64,000 nt of DNA, taken from assembly GCF_036417845.1 (NCBI RefSeq), contig NC_089978.1:137944288-138008287 (forward strand). Reading direction: 5' to 3'. Position numbers and translations under genes: made by a program. Source of the DNA: Apteryx mantelli. Lineage: Eukaryota > Chordata > Aves > Apterygiformes > Apterygidae. The notes beneath the pieces are model-generated. The model had not been told where the DNA came from. It worked only from the letters and a program-made list of their open reading frames with translations, and searched no databases. Below are positions 22,485-35,269 of this stretch, in pieces; position 1 is the first letter of the stretch; each line of letters starts with the position of its first letter.

Positions 22485-22756
22485 CTGAAAGAACCAAAAA
22501 ATCCCCAGTCTGTCACCACATGGAGGCAGCAAAAAACAGGGCAAGCAGCTTGAACATCAACATGAGCAGCAACCTTCTTTGGTTCTTACATAGTACTTTT
22601 GAATAAATACTTCAAGAACCAAAATGCCACTCTGAATAGCTAATGTGATACTGAACACATCTTACTCTTGTCCAGTAGCTACTGCAGAGTTCTGTCCAGC
22701 ATCATGTCTTTGAAATGGAGATCTGTACCAAAATGGGTTCCTGTCATGTACGCTAC

Positions 22757-23005
22757 CTTGTAAGGCTTTCAGTATGACAGTCCTAGTCCTCCTGGGGTTC
22801 TCAGTTTTCAATTCTGCCCTGTAGATACTCCCATAGCTGCCATGGTTTATCAGTTCCAAGATGCCTGGTGAGAGTTTCTCTCATGGTATCTCCAGTTCTT
22901 TGAGAGTCAAGGATACACAATTTAGCAGACTCTCCACAGTTGTCTCACTCAGCTGGATGTAGGGGTTCTCTGCTAAGCTGGATTCCTGCTGGTTCTTGTC
23001 ATTCA
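22757..23005 (-). pseudogene. STYK1: STYK1 juxtamembrane/kinase-start exon with stop
   Basis: Acceptor TTTTGCCAG before 23005 and donor CAAG|GTAGCG at 22757 are intact. It encodes ELINHGSYGSIYRAELKT and TVILKALQ, the nucleotide-binding region. TGA at 22881-22883 lies where STYK1 has Arg in its VPREQL-like segment, a CGA-to-TGA type change. Confidence 0.85.
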
Positions 23006-23827
23006 CTGGCAAAACAAATACACATGATACATAAATACAGAAGTGACAATACCCATTCATCTGCTCCCTTTGATTTGTGGTCCATACTGTTTTTGGAAAT
23101 CAGGATGAGGTAAGGAAATGTTGTTGCATGTTCCTTATCCCTGCCCTTGAAAAGGCTCTATTTGACGAAAAGATAGAATGAGTCTGCAGACCTCTACTGT
23201 ATTTAACTACGAAAATATTCTTGCTGGTAAGACACTTCTGTACTTGATTCCCATGTGGTGAAGCAACAACCATATTCATTTGTCACCAGCTACAAGTTGT
23301 TACAAAAAAAAAACATGCACAGGATGTTCGCACAAAGGCCTTATCTTTGTTTTCAATTATTTCCCTTAATATAGGCTGATGATGCCTTTTCCTGTGCAGA
23401 AACAAAAATAGTTCAGATTTGAAATTCCATTTCCCCATGGCAGCATGTTTTGGCTGTAATGACAGCCCTTTTCTCTACCTTCTCCCCAGTCCCTGTTCTC
23501 TCTATTTCCAGTTGTCCCCCACAGGAAGTAAGAGACAGCAGCTTGAAACAAAATTTCTTTAATGACAGTGTAGAAAATAGATTAATTAGATGTGATTTAG
23601 ATCAGAAAGACTCATGCACAATTACCCTTGTGAAACTGACCTTGCAGTAGCACCCATGAAGGCTGTAACATAAAGAAAATTTGCAGCTCTCAGGTGATTT
23701 TACTATAGTATATTAATCAGCCTACGGATATACAGTACATTGGTTTAGATTCCTCAGAACCATTTATACTACAGATTCCATTATAGCTACCACAAGTGGA
23801 GTAAAAGAGGGTTCCCAATTTTCCTAC

Positions 23828-24112
23828 CATTCCCTGGGCTGCTGAATACCACACTTAGGCTCTTCAGAAATCCAGTTGTCCAACAGCTCAAGCAATGGGG
23901 AAACGGGATTGACCTCTGGCCACTGAAACCAATACGCTTTTCTCTGTTCTGAAAACCATAATGTTACATTTGTGTCCAGATAGTGATGATTCCTCCTGCT
24001 TTGTTCTCATGCTTCGACAGTGGAGCCAAAGGATCACACTTAACCAGGATGATAAAAGCACCCATGAGGAGAACTGGGATAATGATCACTTCAGTCTGAT
24101 ATTCATGCACAA
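23828..24112 (-). pseudogene. STYK1: STYK1 transmembrane exon
   Basis: Starts after acceptor CTGCTGACAG. It reads VHEYQTEVIIIPVLLMGAFI, the start of the single membrane helix. The STYK1-like continuation (VILWL) is in another frame, so about one extra base lies near 24045. The 3' end at a GTAGGAA donor (23827) is tentative because similarity fades. Confidence 0.7.
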
Positions 24113-25061
24113 CTGTCAGCAGAAAAAGAAAATAGGAAGCCAAGGAATGAGCAGCATTGCTCTGAAAACAACCGTGTGCGTAGCATTGCCTGATGCACAC
24201 TGATTCTGCACAACAGAGCAGTAATAACCTATTACAGTAATTTTCAACCCCAAAAGTATGTGTATCCACCCTGTGTTCCTTGGAATAGCAATTGAACACT
24301 TTTAGTGTCAAATATCTAAACCTTCTGAAGACACTGGGACTCCTGCACCTCAGGTCACTTACTTACGTGCCCAAATACAGAAGCTGGAAATTGTAGTCAT
24401 GTGCCTAAGTATCATCCACTAGTGAAATGTAGCTGGTCCTGGGAGAGGGGTAGGAAGGGCATGGGAAAGGCTGGAAGTTGTTGAGCCTTTACAAGTCCTT
24501 TTAACAGCACAATTAGAGGTTTAGAGGTTCCATTAAAATTACAGGGAGCATTTTAAAGAAATAGGGCGTTGTCACCTGATTTGGAATTTGACTGAAGAAA
24601 ATTAACAAGAATGTTGCGGTTAACTAACTCTCTTAGGTCCCCAGATTTGGAGGTGCTGCTATTCTTGTGTGGAGTGAGACGACATTTCAGTTCCCAAAGA
24701 TGAGAGAAACTGATGAAATCAAAATCTCACAAGACTGATCCTTAGGAAAGCAGCAGGGAATCTTTAATGACTATGTTTTGAGGTTGTAACCTCATCTTTA
24801 TGTCTCATTCAAGGTAGAAATCCTCTAAGATGGCTAATATTTTGTAAGATGAGTCCCACCCTGCATGACTAAAGGCTGCATTCACATAAAAGTTTCTACC
24901 CTGAGACACAATGCAAGGAAAGCTCAGTGAAGTTATTCTGTGTGGTCTTGGGATGGAGAAAGAGGAGAGTAAAAGGCTTTGCCCACTTTTAGCAAAGTTG
25001 GCCTTGTTGTTCAGCATATGAAACCTTATTAAAGGAAGAAGTGCAGGCTTGTGAATCTTAC

Positions 25062-25134
25062 CATATAGCTTGTCATTGCTGCTGCATTCCAGTAGCATGT
25101 GTGTGAATCTTCTTACATCCCCTGCCATGTTCAA
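25062..25134 (-). pseudogene. STYK1: STYK1 first coding exon
   Basis: Encodes an N-terminus ending MLLECSSNDKLY before donor G|GTAAGATT. The join with the next exon restores a Val codon in phase. Two upstream Met codons (25134 and 25128) are also in frame, so the start is ambiguous. Confidence 0.8.
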
Positions 25135-28100
25135 TTACAAGCAAGTACTGCAGACCTCTGTCTTCTGCACACATGTGAAGAATATTAATAAAATTTGTCA
25201 GGAGGACAGGATGATTTATGAAAAAGTGGGTGAGCTGAATATGGAGATTTCCACTCCTTTGTCAATACTACTTAAGATCAGTGGGAGTGCAAAGAAGGAG
25301 CACAGGAACTTAGAAGCTTAGAGAATGACATGGGATATTCAGTACCAAATTCTATGAACTGGTGAGAATTTAACAGTATGTTTTTTCTATAGTGCTACAC
25401 AAGCAATTGGGTACCTCTAGGCCTACAGGCTGGCATATGCACAAACATTCATAATTATTAGCTCAATTATATATAAATAACCTAGCTAACACTTTTTAGA
25501 TGCCAGAATGACTCAGCCTTTTATCTTCTGGTTCACAACAAATGAACAGATCAGAAGCACGCATATAAAATGTCTGTCATGCTTGACTACAGCACTTGCC
25601 ACAACTCCTGTTATTGCTCCACAGACATGGGGAAACAAGAAGTTTTGCCATTAGGGCTCCCCAATACTGAGTCCATAACATTGCCAGGTCTATAATTAAT
25701 CTGAATCACAACATATGTAACTCCCTAATGTCCATGGGAGCACATTGGTAGTTGAAATTCCACAGTCTGTGCAAGCATGCACCTTTCCTAATTTCAGCTA
25801 TTGCTAGACCAATACCTTAGCATTTGCAATCATACACCTAAAAAACCTTCTGACTGTGTATGTCACGTATACAACCTCACTCAGACAGAGCTAAATTCAC
25901 CAGTGTATACCAGTGACTTTGTATTGTGCCAGGACTGAAACACAGCTGCAGCCCCCCCCAAATACATACCTGATGTTGAATTTCAGCTGTGCTATATTAC
26001 AGGGGGAGCTTAAAGCAGACATGAGGTATGGTGTATCTGGCCCATAATTCTATTTATGTTTCCATGAAGATCCTTTTAAAAGTTAACTTTATCTTTTCTA
26101 TGTTCGCTTCCTATCTGTTCTTTTCATATGAAGGAAACACTTGTGCCTATAAATGTTTGTTCATGATAACACCCTGTAGAAATTTGTATTTCAGTAAAAA
26201 TTGATACATGTGAGCTTTTTTATTCTCTTGAGAACACATAAGAGTTTTAGAAGATGTACCATTGCTACACTAAGCCTGCTATCTTTGCTGAAGATAGATT
26301 TAAACAATAGGCATGGGCCCGGTGGTGCTGCGCTGATTTATATCAACAGAGGATCTGGACTACTATGTTTAAATTGTGAGAATCAATGTGGTGAATGGTG
26401 ATGGCTGACAGAAATGCAAGCCATGTACATTTAGCCACTGTTACTTATAAACATCGCCAGAAATTTAACACCTGCAGTTTCACAAACAATTTCACCTAGA
26501 ATGTTTTATAGGCAATGGGACCTTGATCTTATAAATATTTACTTTATTTTCAGTTAGGCATAGCAGGCTATTACCCTCCAAATGCTATGGATTCTTATAG
26601 ATACTGACAGGGTTTATGGAAATTGATGGTACATAAAACAATAAACAGATTTTGTTCTCAAGGTTAAAACAGAGGAGTAAATTTATGCTTTTACCAGTTG
26701 CACAAGAGAGGCAGTGCAAAAGGGAAAAGAGGAATATATACACACTTTAAAATATTACAAAAGTCTATTCCATTTTTAAATTTCTTTTGATTCTTAATAT
26801 GTTAACAAATTCACTTGTTTTCAGGGTGTGGTTGTAAAGTGAGTCAAGCTGAAAGAGTAATGATACAACAATAAAATCAATCCAAGCTTCTCAGATACAC
26901 TCTGAAAGCAAGCAAACTAAGTAAAACTATGTTGGATATAACACATATGCACACTCAGACACAAATGCATATGTACAATGCTAAGGGGAATGGTCCTAGC
27001 TTCTCTCATTCTCAGACAGATAGACACAGATATGTTATGTTGTATCAAGATCAGTGCTATCTAGATCAGAAGAACCAGAAGGCTGAACAATATATTCTGC
27101 ATTACTTCAGTTTAGGATTTTCATTGGACAGTTGGTGCAATCACAGGTAAATTGTCAGCTTTTTTTTTTTTTTTAATTATTCTTTTGCACACATTGAAAT
27201 CTACTCATTGAAATTCTTGGATCTTCATTTCTCTTTATTGGTTACTTTCAAAAATATATGCTCTCCCTGACTGGGCCTATTTAATCTTTCAGTTATTATT
27301 CTGATTTTCTTCTTATTCAGTTGAAACTCCTTGACCTGAATCTTTATTTTTGTTGTTTGCACAGATCCTGGAATTTTCCTTTTTCTCATGGACACATGTA
27401 TTTTCATTAGATCCTCTACTGTGAAGCAAATCAATGTGACCTGACATCTTATTTAAGAAAACCAGTCTGGTGTATTTAGGAATGTAATAAAAAATTATAG
27501 GTAACAAGCATAGTACTAGACCATTCTTCTTTCAGAATGTCAAGAACCAAGGTAATAGTCATATATTCCAGTTCAGCTTCAAATTCCAAAGCCATTTTGA
27601 AAGACACCTTACCTTTCATACAGTGCTAAGAATGCAAATTAAAATTTCTGAAACAAACCTTCTCAAAACAAAGGAGTGAATGGAAGCAACAATGGGCAGT
27701 GAAGATCTCTACAAATGAGTTTTTAAAAGGTACTTGTTCCCCTGAAGGCAGCTCAGAGATCGAAACAGGGTTTCCACTATGCAGATTTGGAGAGATGGGA
27801 AGCCTTTTGTTGTGGCAGAAGGAAATTAATATGAATCAACCCAGATACAAAGGCCTTGAGGGCAAAGCTCGATGCTTTATTAACCCTGTTCAGATATTAC
27901 ATGGTTACCAGTGGACTGCAACAACGATGGTAGTCAGCCTTTCTTTGATCAAAAGCTGAATCCAAAGCCCCTTGGGCAAGCTAAATGCACAATAAAGATT
28001 GCAGTAACTAGAAATAGCAGAAGCTGCTGCCCTTAGACAATGAGATACACTGCAAAAACTTGAGCAAAAGCTAGAGGAAACAATGTTTGCAAACTGGTGC

Positions 28101-31100
28101 TATGAGACTACTTGGTAAATTGGGGGTGGGGGGAGGCGTCAGTAATTACACAGTCATTCCTTTGGTGACAGTGCCAGGTTAGTAAGCCCCCATATCTGCC
28201 CTTCACTGACAACTTATTGCCGCTCTGTGCACATTTGTCAACACAATGAGCACTGGGGAAAAAAAAAAGCATTGTTTAACTTTCAGACACATTTGTTCAC
28301 TACACTGGTCTGCCACCCCAGTAATTTTGACATAGCACAGGGCAACATGGGGACAGGAATAAGTAGCCAAAATAAGGTGGCTGTGAGGGCTGCTTAAACC
28401 AGTTCAAGGAGAACCAATACTGAATATGAACATGGTTTTGTAATGCAACTGAGCTGAATTAAGTGCTTACCACTGTCAAAAGAGGGGAGTATCTCTTTTC
28501 TCCTCTCTCTGTTCCCATTACTCCTTGTTCTGCTCCCAGATGAGCAACTGATCACCAAGTAAACTGATTTAAACCACTAAGTCAGCAGAAGAATATTCAC
28601 CTTTGTATTCCCACTTTAATTTCCTACCATTTTAGTGAGTGGTATCAGTTTGCCAAGGCAATTAAGCAAATGCCAAAGGAGGCTCAAGGAAGTGGCAAGA
28701 GCATACATCCAGAAGCAGCAACAGGGAAGATGGATGTCCCACTACTGAGGATGGTGAATGGCTAATTTGTCCAAAGCCACATTGTAAAAACATCCCCTGT
28801 GTCAAATAGATCCCACAGGCACTGTATGCCAGCATAAGCTCTACTATGGTTTTTCCCCATAAGCCCTACTGTGATTTTCCCCACCCTCCATCATTCATTC
28901 CCACATGCATGCTGTCCCCTTACTTAGCGCTAGCACAAGCATTTGCACGGCAGTGCTGTAAAGTGGATTGGGAAGCTGTTCTGCCCTAAAACTAGCCATC
29001 CTCTCTTGCATGTTACACTGGACTTACTTGCTTAGCAGGCTTATTTTATGCTTTTTAAATTGCTAGGACATAAGAGTCAAGAAGCCTTAGTAACAGACAT
29101 AATTGCGAATACTGAAAAGAAACAGAAATATAATAAAGTTCTATATTTCTGCAGTAAACAATGGAATAGTTGGCTTGAGAACTGTAAGCATGGAAATTGC
29201 CTGCCATTTGTTTCTACTGTGTTCAGAGAAGCAAGATGTTGTATATATTCACTGTAAATAAACAGTTTCATTCATGAAAATGATTTGTAACACCAGTTCT
29301 CATTATCAAAACAAATTTGTAAATCCATGAGTACTGATTAGCTATTCTGGCTAAAGGAATGGCTGATTAAATTAAGTACTGTGCAAATAAAGGCTAGGAT
29401 TAATTGGGATCTTCATTAGACCCTTTAAAATATATTTTGCAGGAGCTGATGTGGGAATTAATACAGTTACTTCTCCAGTCTTCCTGACCAGTATTAACTG
29501 CACATCACTTTATTATCAAAATATCCTTACAGCTGTTTTTCATTACTCATAAAAACCAACTGTAATATGACTACAGGTAGGTAAAGCACAGCTGAATAGT
29601 TACTCACTTCGATCTAGCATATTGCCTGGCTGATAAAAGGCAAAATAAATTCTTTAACCATGATGACATCTATATAATTTCTTGCAATGGAAGAATCATA
29701 TTCTCAGGCTTTTCCAGTTACCATTTCTGTATTGCTTTTATTATTTTCTTGCTCTGTTTATATGAACTTCAGAACATGGCCACAAGTCATGACTCAGACA
29801 ATCACTGTGCACAAGTGGTCTGTACTGGCCATGCAGATGAAAGGGAGAGTGCTACTGAAGAACTGTAGAAACCAAAATGGTGAGGATATCACAATGTGTG
29901 GGCTCAGAAGAGCTTTGCTGTTGTGAACACGGCACATGAGAGAAGAGAGAGAAGAAAAGGAGCATGGAAAAGCAGACAGAAAAACAGAGATTTCTTCCTC
30001 TGTAGTGTCTACCATTTTACTAAAAGCAGCATACCAAACTAATCAAAAACAATTCCCATAGCTCTCAGAACTAACAACTTGATACCACAGGAACATACTT
30101 CTGCAGAAAGCTGCTTATCTGTTACACTGCATGTTCTGTCTCGCAATTCTTCTGCCTTCAGCAGACTTCAGTGACTATTTTCAATACCCTGTCAGTCTCC
30201 AAGGAGATCATGACATCTTGGCAAGTTTTCTGTGGCCCATCAAGTTATCTCATCTCTCACCGTAATGTGCCTCTGAGCTACTAAGCAGCATCTCCAACTG
30301 TGTAGAATGGGGAATTCTGTCAATTCAGTCCTGGTCATAATGTACCAGAGCTGCCTCACTTCTGTCCTAAGTAAGACTTGCTGGTAGTATCCTGCAGCTT
30401 GTTGTACTGGAATGTGGTAAATTCTCAGCTATAAAGATTTGGTAATCCAACTCACATTTACACCAGCTGGTAGCTGTAACACCTTATAAGAAAACAAAGT
30501 GTTTCAAAAAACAATGTACACTGACTTGAGTTTTTCTCTTGGCCCCAAATTACTAGCAGTGCCTGAACATCAAAGCAGGCTAGCTGCTACTGAAGTATAT
30601 TAAGGAGTGAAAGAAAATAAGGTTCAGCACTTCTGAAGAGCTAGATCATGGAGAAAACAGCAAATAATGAGGTTCATGCTGCTATTTGAACAGGTGAGTA
30701 ACTTATGGCAAACGGTTCCCTTCTGCTCTTGGGAGCAGCAGATAGGCAAAGTCAGCAGTCACTACTGTATTGAGAAATACGAGTGAGGAGGACTCTGCAC
30801 TGCCATGCTTTTATGCTACCAAGGTTAGTCCAAACCAGCACCACATCACTGGATATATATAAAAGATCTCATGGTGCTAAGTTTTGCTTAAACTTAGACT
30901 ACCTCAAAAAATGAATTTATTTGTGTAGCATGAGGAAGTTCTGAGTACAGAAGTGTGATACTGTGCAGAAACTTAATAGTGATTAAGACAATTTTTTTCT
31001 AATGCAGGCAAGCCATTTTTTTTCCTGAAATATTAATGTCTATCTTCATCAGATTGCTTCTGAATTAAAGCCACAATAAATTATTTCTCATAGGTAATCT

Positions 31101-32689
31101 GAAAAATTAAAATTAAAAAACCCTGAGGAATACATTAACGTGAAGACCTCAGTGAGAAAGCTGTTTAGCATATGGAATTTCGGAGGCCAGATTCTCGACA
31201 GCACACTCTTGCCTATGACTTTCACTTACGTAGTTCAAAATCACTTGCTACTTTTTAAAATGCTGGTCATTCTGTCTCTGTCTTACTATCTGAACTCTGA
31301 TTTTGTTGGCAGCTGCAAGCATAAAGTCTGTAACAAACCCTAGCCCAAACTTAATACAGATATTCTGGAACATTGTGACAGTAAAAGCTGTGACAGGATA
31401 TAAGAAAAATGAAGGAGCTTTTGAAAGACTGCACATATATGTATTTCTTGCTGTAGAAAAATACTACATGATATTGTATTACTGAATAATGGTTTAAGAA
31501 ATAAAACGTGAATTTGCTTTTGTAAACACATTAGCACAAGTTGCAGTTGTGTATACAACTTTAGCTTCATAATTTCCCAACGTTTTGATGTTTATTTGTG
31601 CATTTAATGTAGATTTTGCTTATACTTTGAACAGGCAGCTCATGCACACATACACACACATATATGTGCGCAGGTAAACACGTAGAAAAATCCAGATATC
31701 TGCACTGCATTGGGTTAGAGTTAACTTCTTTACAGTTGAGTGATAATGACGGAAATCAAACATGCCTGTAAGTTATTTCATTTAAATCAACCTGAGTGTA
31801 GAAGAAATACCTCTCTTTTCTTCTCAAGCCCCCAAATCATCAGGATAACATTAATTTATTACTACAGGTAACTTCAATATAAGCAATAAGTACATGCACA
31901 GATGTATATGCATACATACATGCACTCACACATATAGACTCTGTATAGTTATATCCTAGTTCAGGTGACATGTTATTAAAAATCTTTTCAAAGATTTAAA
32001 TATTCATTATGTTATCTTCACGTAGTGTTTTCTCTCACTTACCTGAATTATACCACTTCTCTTGCCCTGCGGTAGTCTCCAGAGCTCGTCTCCTGCTGCT
32101 TTCCAGTTTGTCTGAGGCCACTCCTGATAATGCTGATGGTTATATCTTGCGTGGTTGTAACTAAGTTACTCCTTAGTGATTTTCCTACCCCAAAACTGCT
32201 CAGCTTCAATTCTTTACTCCTCAAAGTCTTCTCAGCTGTCTCCCCAGAGGGATCATGTGATTGTTATGTCTAACACACCAGCTGATAGGCAGACACTGGT
32301 AAAATGGGTCTGCCTGCCTGCTATGCATAAACTGTTCACTCTCTGGTGATAGAGACAGCCAAGGCAAAGAGTCCTTGGGTGGAGGCCTCGGTGCATAATG
32401 TGAAAGGCAGGCAAACAGATCAAGTGGGATAGACTAACGTAACAGACAAACAGTGATCATACACTTCAGATGAAAGGTTCACTATTAGAAAAAAATGGGT
32501 GCTCGGCACAGAAAATCTGTACAACCCCCCTAAAAGCCTCCAGATGCTGAAACTACTTTCTTAGCAGGAATAGATCCTAATGGGAACTATACAAATGAAG
32601 AAAAAGAGAAAAGGATATAATGCCGAAACATGCTACAAGGGAAAGAGGCAATATAGGCCTTTTTCACATTCAGCCTTGCTTATATCCCT
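25135..32689. other. Long intergenic stretch, no gene seen
   Basis: AT-rich sequence with scattered short frames. Simple repeats include poly-T near 27161-27174 and a CA/TA-rich patch near 31640-31670. I recognise no conserved domain, LTR pair or CR1 end. It could hold STYK1 5' noncoding exons and regulatory DNA, which cannot be judged here. Confidence 0.55.
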
Positions 32690-32950
32690 CCTACCTGGGC
32701 TGTCCATGCCTTCTGCCAACAGCTTCAAGCTGTCAACCCTCCCCACCCTCTCCTCCAGCCCTGAGCTCCCCACACAGCCCTACCAGTGATACCCACTCTT
32801 GCTTTTCATTCAGCCCCTTACAAATCCATCCTGAGCTCCACAACCAGACCTATTAATACCTCTTGAACTTGCTCTGCAACCTCTTCCTGTTACTATGCCC
32901 TTGAGGTCACCATACAGCTCTGCTAGTGGCCTTAGTTCTGAGCAGCTCTA
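32690..32950 (+). repeat. Degenerate 70-bp minisatellite
   Basis: Pyrimidine-rich sequence in which CTGAGCTCC-type starts recur at 32761, 32831 and about 32901 (spacing 70 and 69), with a weaker unit from about 32691. Units share the pattern GAGCTCC.CA..CAG.CCTA...GTGATACC but are strongly diverged. Confidence 0.5.
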
Positions 32951-34275
32951 AAGTATATTCTTCATTGCATTTTAGTTTAATATTCAGTTCTGGAGACTTC
33001 AAAATTTGCCTGTGTATTGACTTTCCAGTTGCTGGCCTGCAGGTTCCTCCTATTACCTCCAAGATTCTCCTCACCTATCACTGTAAAACCTTTTGTCAGA
33101 GTTTTAGATTCCTAACTAACTCCTAGTTATATGAGTCTGTACAAGATTATTTGCTTACCTTTTTCATAGAAGTGGGAGGCAGTTGTATTACAAGAGGAAA
33201 CAACATGCAACCTGCTGTTGAGAAACAAAGTTCATTTCACAGTCAATGACACACCGCAGGTGGCTTTGAGAAGATGTAGAAGATGATATAATTTCTGCCA
33301 ACTGCTTGAGCAAAAGTCACTGCGCCTATTAACGCTTTGGTGTTGTGTATATTCTTTTGTTATGGGAAGATTTTAGTTGTAGATGCAATAGCATTAGATA
33401 TTGAAATACAATAGTTCATTTAGCCATAAGAGGGACTGCGTATGAATGTATTTGTAATAGCAGTACATCCTAAACAACTTCTTGCAATTATTCTTCCACC
33501 CCACACGTAGTGCCTGTGGGGGGGAAATGGTGAAAACAGCAGTGGTTCTCTTCATTACCTGATCTCTCTATAGAGACTAGCGGAAGTGGGCAAAATAGTA
33601 TTAGTGGAATAGTTCTTTGATGTGGACTTTTGTCCCCTGAGAAGCCAGGAAAGGCATTATCTAGACTGCAAATTCAGTACAACTATAGAGTGTAGGCTCA
33701 GGCTCTGGTTTCTATTTTCCTTTTACTCTGGTGCTAGCTTGTGTAGACTCTGAGAAGTATTTTCTCCACGAAGGAGCAGATGATCTGTCTTACACCCCAT
33801 TCCCTATCAAAAAGTGGGTAAATTGCAGAAGACAGTTCTTCTTTTAAATGGGTTCTTTATTGAAATGTGTCCCTTTCCATGGGCACACTCACTAAGGACA
33901 GCTGGGAGAACCTATTCAAATTTCCTGTTTAAAAATAGGATAATCGACCATCTTCTTCCTTTCACACCTTCTTCCCTATTTTTCCAGCTCCCAACTGTAG
34001 AAAATACAATGGGAAAGGCAAGGGGTTAATATTCAAGGCATGCATATGAGGAGCAACCACTGCTGCTGTTATTTTTCCCCAGTCAGTCTTCCTGCTGTGC
34101 TCCTAGTCAGACTGGTTGGAGAAGATATTTTAACAGTTCAGAGTTCAGGCCTGTGACTAGTCTTCCTCACTGATCCCTAAGCCTCTCCCCCTGTTTGGTT
34201 AAGGGACAGCAATTAATCATTGTCATGTTTTGTCCTGCGAAAAGCAAACTTTCCTGTTACAAATCTGTGCATACC
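32951..34275. other. Intergenic, no gene seen
   Basis: No domain, repeat family or splice-supported frame recognised up to the target site of provirus C. Confidence 0.55.
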
Positions 34276-34281
34276 CACGAA

Positions 34282-34656
34282 TGTGGAAGAATGGTTAAGT
34301 GAAAAGGGGCATGATCTCTTAGAAGTGAGCAATCCTGTCTTCACAATAGAGGGAGGATCCCTGCGGCTATGTGAACTGTCCTTGAGCATTCCTAGACCAT
34401 TACAGAAGGGGAAGGCAAGTAGTGGTAAACAAGTAAAGGAGGGGGCTGACAAGCCCCTCCACGTGAACAGCAACTTTGCACCAATCGTGTATTCGCTTTA
34501 GGCGCGTGAACAGAGACTGTAAACCAATCATACAGCTACTGCTAGTGCATGCTTATTGCTTGTCTATATATACTCTGTGTAAGCTCTAATAAAGGGAGAA
34601 CGACCATACTCATATTGAGACTCATCGTTACTCCGGGTCCGTCTCCCACTCCGACA
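34282..34656 (+). repeat. 5' LTR of provirus C
   Basis: 375 bp with TG...CA ends. Contains TATATATA at 34565-34572 and AATAAA at 34588-34593, so U3 is about 300 bp and R/U5 short. U3 carries an open frame in phase with env (see the 3' copy). Confidence 0.95.
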
Positions 34657-34658
34657 TC

Positions 34659-34676
34659 TGGTAGCAGAGGATGGTT
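34659..34676 (+). promoter_or_regulatory. Primer binding site, initiator tRNA-Met
   Basis: TGGTAGCAGAGGATGGTT begins two bases after the LTR and is the exact complement of the 3' end, with CCA, of vertebrate initiator tRNA-Met as I recall it. Initiator-Met priming is common in LTR retrotransposons but unusual for vertebrate retroviruses. Confidence 0.85.
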
Positions 34677-34746
34677 ACGCTCGACTAAGATCTCCGAGAC
34701 TGCGGTAAGCAGCTAGAGGAGGGGAGTGGGAAACCACGGCTGAGAG

Positions 34747-35195
34747 TGTTATAGGTAAACGCGACAAATTGACAACCACTTGGGCCGGGTTGCATAAATT
34801 CCAATTTAATAGAATAATTGAGCAAGTCACAAGTAAGCAAAACAGCGCTGGGCGGCCGGGGAGTCTTCTGCTCCACCAACGGCACGCGCAATCCCCCGCT
34901 CACAGTCCCCTTATATGCCTGTAACTTCTGTGGTTGCGCCGGCTGTTGCTGGGGGGGGTCGGGATGAAGGCAGGGGTCTTCCTCTGCGTTGTGCGTGGTG
35001 CCCTTCAGGTTGCGCGCATACATTTCACAATACAATATCGCTCTGCTGGCTCAGTACAATCATTGTGGTGATAGCCCGTACTTAGCGCCTAGTTTCATCA
35101 TAAAATCACTTCACGAGTTGATAGCCCGTACTTAGCGCCTAGTTTCATCGTAAAATCACTTCCCGAGTTGATGTAACAAATTATCACCTATCACA
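34747..35195 (-). mobile_element. Solo LTR, family S, copy 2 (minus), TSD AGAG
   Basis: A 449-bp LTR (plus strand TGTTATAG ... CTATCACA) with a 4-bp duplication AGAG at 34743-34746 and 35196-35199. It aligns with the solo LTR at 11732-12244 but lacks a stretch of about 30 bp after CTTATATGC and has other gaps. It sits antisense in the untranslated leader of provirus C between the donor-like CGGTAAGC (about 34703) and the gag start. No internal region accompanies it. Confidence 0.92.
35071..35170 (-). repeat. 50-bp tandem duplication in solo LTR copy 2
   Basis: Two 50-bp units (35071-35120 and 35121-35170) differ at about two positions. The sister LTR at 11.7 kb has one unit. On the minus strand it lies near the start of U3, where enhancer duplications commonly arise. 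Confidence 0.9.
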
Positions 35196-35269
35196 AGAGG
35201 CCACTGCCCGAAGCAGGCGCCAGGCAAACATTTTAGTGGGGTCACGCCCCACCTCTCAGAGGCGCAGCT

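Larger units (their letters stand above)
19380..25134 (-). pseudogene. STYK1: STYK1 (kinase NOK) pseudogene, whole locus
   Basis: Seven exon-like segments on the minus strand match STYK1 in order: N-terminus MLLECSSNDKLY, a membrane segment, kinase start, DFLGRI...LYMVMEDV...FLWTCRK, AMDGIPYDITERQVY, HGDVAARN...AKLCGLGLAYE, and GAPPYPEVPP...IMKRPSSC. STYK1 is a single-pass, cytosolic-kinase-domain membrane protein. Splice sites are mostly intact and phases fit, but in-frame stops lie at 22881-22883, 20276-20278 and 19406-19408, with frame changes near 24045 and 20185 and in the exon around 20060. It can no longer encode the kinase, unless these are assembly errors. It lies in the same order and orientation relative to YBX3 as in human. 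Confidence 0.85.

Noticed and set aside
25135-34275. Candidate small genes in the 9-kb gap between STYK1 and provirus C
   Set aside because: All frames are below about 90 codons, with no splice-site pairing, motif or composition shift to support them.
11732-35195. The two family-S LTRs as a single 23-kb provirus
   Set aside because: Each has its own target duplication (AAGT and AGAG), and the sequence between includes host exons, so they are independent solo LTRs.
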